Shown: one piece after another, positions 63,354 through 64,000 of the stretch
Position numbering within the stretch: position 1 is the stretch's first letter
Layout of the letters: every line of letters starts with the position of its first letter
Assembly (NCBI RefSeq): GCF_018326285.1
Contig: NZ_AP023362.1
Location: 3,348,001 to 3,412,000 of the forward strand
Reading direction: 5' to 3'
DNA length: 64,000 bases
Source: Mycolicibacterium sp. TY81
Lineage (GTDB): Bacteria > Actinomycetota > Actinomycetes > Mycobacteriales > Mycobacteriaceae
Notes under the pieces: generated by a model
Seen by the model: the letters and a program-made list of their open reading frames with translations, nothing else
Told to the model about the DNA's origin: nothing
Database searches by the model: none
Translations under genes and position numbers: made by a program

Positions 63354-64000
63354 ATGACAACGCTGTCGCTCGCCTATCCCCGCCCCGAGATCGCCGTCCT
63401 CACGCTGAACCGGCCGGAAAAACTCAACGCGCTGAACTTCGAACTCGTCGAAGCGCTGCACAGCGCCCTCGAGGACATCCACCGGAACAACGAGTGCCGC
63501 GTCGCCGTACACACCGGCGCCGGCCGCGGATTCTGTTCCGGCCTGGACCTTTCCGACCCCAACCCGCCGGAGGCCGGTGGTGGACTCGAATTTCCACGGT
63601 CGGGTATGCGCTGGCAGGAACGGATCGCCGACCTGACGACCCGCATCCAGAACCTGCGCCAGCCGGTCATCGCCGCGGTGAACGGGCCCGCGTACGGTGG
63701 CGGCTTTGCCATCGCTCTGGCCGCCGACATTCGCATCGCCGGACCCGGCGCCCGGTTCTGCACGCAGTTCATCAAGCTGGGCATCGGTGGTTGTGACATC
63801 GGGGTGAGCTACACCCTCCCCCGGGTCGTCGGCGCCGGGCAGGCGTTCGACCTGATCCTCACGGCCCGGACGGTCGAGGCCGACGAGGCGCTGCGCCTGG
63901 GCCTGGTCTCGCGCCTGTCGGCGGATGACGTGGTCGCCGACGGCCTGGCGATCGCCGAAACCTTGTGCAGCTATGGCAAGTTCGGCGTCGAGTCGACCAA
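63354..64000 (+). CDS. Enoyl-CoA hydratase/isomerase (3' end outside window)
   Basis: A crotonase-fold protein of which 215 residues are visible: AVLTLNRPEKLNAL, GRGFCSGLDLSDP (oxyanion-hole Gly), VIAAVNGPAYGGGFAIALAADIRIAG and GIGGCDIGVSYTLPRVVG. ATG 63354 begins 10 nt after the TetR stop. The catalytic residue region (GGCDIGVSY) has no obvious Glu at the hydratase position, so isomerase or another activity is possible. It runs off the right edge. Confidence 0.9.
   Translation, partial: MTTLSLAYPRPEIAVLTLNRPEKLNALNFELVEALHSALEDIHRNNECRVAVHTGAGRGFCSGLDLSDPNPPEAGGGLEFPRSGMRWQERIADLTTRIQNLRQPVIAAVNGPAYGGGFAIALAADIRIAGPGARFCTQFIKLGIGGCDIGVSYTLPRVVGAGQAFDLILTARTVEADEALRLGLVSRLSADDVVADGLAIAETLCSYGKFGVEST

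Overview
The window is high-GC DNA with dense, often 4-nt-overlapping genes. Its gene content is that of a mycobacterium: accD5-accE5-maf, sseA, accA3, lat-lrpA, pcd, lhr and nei appear in the order I remember from the M. tuberculosis birA-to-nei region. Non-pathogen-like accessory blocks suggest an environmental, probably fast-growing species (Mycolicibacterium type). That placement is inference from gene content; no rRNA or tRNA is present. From memory, M. tuberculosis has birA next to accD5, maf next to sseA, sigF just after accA3 and nei after lhr. Here these junctions are opened by accessory blocks and no sigF is seen.

Block 1 (about 0.4-22.7 kb) lies between birA and accD5. It is a complete-looking Wzx/Wzy-type exopolysaccharide locus. 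It holds an initiating phosphoglycosyl transferase, a Wzx-like flippase, a Wzy-like polymerase, a Wzz-like protein and a Wzz-plus-BY-kinase-like protein. Four glycosyltransferases, two sugar acyltransferases, a sugar acetylesterase, a secreted glycosidase with a wall-binding-like tail and a methyltransferase complete it. Interleaved with the assembly genes are four paralogues of the secretory lipase (LIP, PF03583) family. Three keep Ser-Asp-His; the fourth has lost the Ser and the His. The BY-kinase-like protein has Arg instead of the Walker A Lys and no tyrosine tail. I regard this locus as the best candidate for an undescribed system.

Block 2 (22.7-25.2 kb) is accD5-accE5-maf, the carboxyltransferase side of an acyl-CoA carboxylase. 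Block 3 (25.3-33.6 kb) is a sigK-rskA module with its FAD oxidoreductase, DUF1365 and cyclopropane-synthase-like partners, followed by SDR, SRPBCC and DUF4333 genes. Block 4 (33.6-36.0 kb) has two nucleotide-sugar genes that could feed the polysaccharide. Block 5 (36.0-40.1 kb) is sseA, a SufE-like gene, a paralogue of the block 1 hexapeptide acetyltransferase, and accA3. A shared near-palindromic motif lies upstream of both accD5 and accA3.

Block 6 (40.1-48.4 kb) holds small regulatory and membrane genes, a membrane-tethered Mrr-fold protein and a lysine-degradation cluster (lat, lrpA, a 2-oxoadipate dioxygenase/decarboxylase HglS-like gene, pcd, SDR). Block 7 (48.4-60.4 kb) is lhr ... nei with an insertion: a tautomerase, a frameshifted nitronate monooxygenase, a membrane protein, a 13E12-type HNH protein, a thiolase, a MerR-peroxiredoxin fusion with its own MerR-type promoter, and an intact nitronate monooxygenase. 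Block 8 (60.3-64.0 kb) is a DesA3-like desaturase, its ferredoxin-reductase partner, a divergent TetR regulator, and the start of an enoyl-CoA hydratase.

No CRISPR array, tRNA, rRNA, insertion sequence with terminal repeats, or prophage was recognised.
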